Of a stretch of DNA of 64,000 nt, positions 63,043 through 64,000 are shown one piece after another (position 1 is the stretch's first letter; each line of letters begins with the position of its first letter). The notes under the pieces were generated by a model. It was given only the letters and a program-made list of their open reading frames with translations. It made no database searches and was not told the origin of the DNA. The position numbers and the translations under genes were made by a program. This DNA is from CP2-2F sp034436355 (GTDB lineage Bacteria; Chloroflexota; Anaerolineae; Aggregatilineales; UBA2796): assembly GCA_034436355.1 (NCBI GenBank), contig DAOTVQ010000030.1, positions 62,001 to 126,000 on the forward strand. Reading direction: 5' to 3'.

Positions 63043-63984
63043 TCATGCCTCACTGCCAAACAAGCGGTTGGAAATGCGCGTGAAGAACAGCACCATCAAC
63101 AGCAAGACCACCGAAACGGCGGCAGCATAGCCCATCTCGTAGCGCAGAAAGCCATAATCCTCAATGTGATTGACGATGAGCTGCCCGGCATAGCGCGGTG
63201 TTGGGTTGCTGCCCGAAAGCGTCACGCCGATGGCGCCCGCCTGAAAGGTGCCAACAATCGCCATCACCGCGCCAAAGAGCATTTGCGGCTTCATGGATGG
63301 GATGGTGATGAAGAAAATCTCTTGCCAGCGGCTTTTCATGCCATCTAGTGCAGCCGCCTCATAAAGTTCGGGGTTAATCTCTAGGATGCCTGCCAGCATT
63401 GCCAAGAACCCAATGCCCATGCTGCTCCATAGGGTGACCACAATCATGATCGGCATCAGATACTGTGGCGATTGCAGCCATTGGATCGGCTCTTGGATCA
63501 GCCGCAGACTCATCAGAAAGCTGTTCAGATAGCCGCTTTGGTCACCGCTAAAGAGCGTTTTCCAGACGACTGCCATCGCCACGCCCGCCGTCATAGAGGG
63601 CGAGTAGAGGATCAGGGCAAAGATGGTGCGTGGAAATTTGGGCAACTGTGCCAGCACCCATGCCAGAAAAAAAGCGAGCGCATAACCGCCTGGACCTACA
63701 ATCACCGCGAATTGGATGGTGTTGGGCAGCACATAACGCATAAAAGTATCATCTTGCGTCACCAATGTGATGTAGTTACGCAGCCCAATGAATTGCGGCG
63801 GCTGGATGGTATCGAAGAAGGTGAAGGAAAGCAGCAGTGCTGCCAGCACCGGCACCACGATGAAGATGATGAACAACAGCCCATACAGCGACAGGAAGGC
63901 GTAGGCACTCCCTTCTTTGTTCAGCCAAGCACGCAAGATGTTTTTGCTGCGCGGGCGCGTGGTGCTGGCGGGCAGCATTAGCAT
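63043..63984 (-). CDS. CUT1 sugar ABC permease (MalF-like), pair 1, N-terminus near edge
   Basis: 313 aa if ATG at 63984 is the start; the frame stays open to the right edge, with GTG at 63999, so the true start may be outside. Six helices, EAA loop LYEAAALDGMKSRWQEIFFITIPSMKPQ. First gene seen of the ten-gene operon; a binding protein is expected beyond the edge. Confidence 0.88.
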   Translation of the reverse strand: MLMLPASTTRPRSKNILRAWLNKEGSAYAFLSLYGLLFIIFIVVPVLAALLLSFTFFDTIQPPQFIGLRNYITLVTQDDTFMRYVLPNTIQFAVIVGPGGYALAFFLAWVLAQLPKFPRTIFALILYSPSMTAGVAMAVVWKTLFSGDQSGYLNSFLMSLRLIQEPIQWLQSPQYLMPIMIVVTLWSSMGIGFLAMLAGILEINPELYEAAALDGMKSRWQEIFFITIPSMKPQMLFGAVMAIVGTFQAGAIGVTLSGSNPTPRYAGQLIVNHIEDYGFLRYEMGYAAAVSVVLLLMVLFFTRISNRLFGSEA

Positions 63985-64000
63985 AGTCTCATTCTGCACG

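Overview
The window reads as chromosomal DNA from a free-living, heterotrophic bacterium, most probably a member of the Chloroflexota (Anaerolineae-like). This is inference from the mix of genes: serine/threonine kinases, a bactofilin, single-domain response regulators, several LacI-controlled sugar ABC clusters, phosphorylases of GH65 and GH94, M42 peptidases, and lipoproteins and secreted proteins without an obvious outer-membrane set. Coding density is very high. I see no rRNA, tRNA, CRISPR array, insertion sequence or phage gene, and no gene-free stretch above 300 bases. The only mobile DNA is two inteins inside gyrB.

Layout. 1-11.7 kb: a truncated CelD/BcsL-type acetyltransferase, a lipoprotein glycosidase, a YebC factor, two convergent Ser/Thr kinases, a bactofilin, a STAND-type ATPase with TPRs and a beta-propeller protein. 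11.7-20 kb: a class II aldolase-fold protein that has lost its zinc histidines, two CheY-like proteins, a GH31 glycosidase, and a drug/polymer-type ABC exporter whose operon ends in a single lycopene-cyclase-type membrane domain. 20-25 kb: gyrB interrupted by two unrelated inteins that both split the TOPRIM active site (one HNH, one LAGLIDADG with an HTH). 25-32.4 kb: a secreted phospholipase A2-fold protein, a response regulator, xylulokinase, an SGNH hydrolase and a trio of M42 aminopeptidases whose middle member is catalytically dead.

32.4-42.1 kb: GDP-fucose-synthase-like epimerase, then an alpha-glucobiose system. A CUT1 ABC transporter (binding protein, two permeases, DUF624 protein) is divergent from beta-phosphoglucomutase, a LacI regulator with two HTH domains, and a GH65 phosphorylase. 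Matching operators lie just downstream of two near-consensus promoters, so one repressor probably controls both arms. Uptake, phosphorolysis to beta-glucose-1-phosphate and conversion to glucose-6-phosphate would be coupled.

42.1-64 kb: a CopC-CopD-cytochrome c fusion, a nucleotidyltransferase-fold protein, mraY, a beta-hydroxyacid dehydrogenase, a GH94 phosphorylase, and a minus-strand operon of at least ten genes that runs off the right edge. That operon holds two complete pairs of CUT1 permeases, a lipid-bilayer NHL-TPR-Yip1 protein, a large secreted DUF5696-like protein, two GH144-like glucanases (one secreted, one cytoplasmic), a LacI regulator and a GH35 enzyme. I read it as a candidate beta-glucan (possibly beta-1,2-glucan) utilisation system with an undescribed envelope component.
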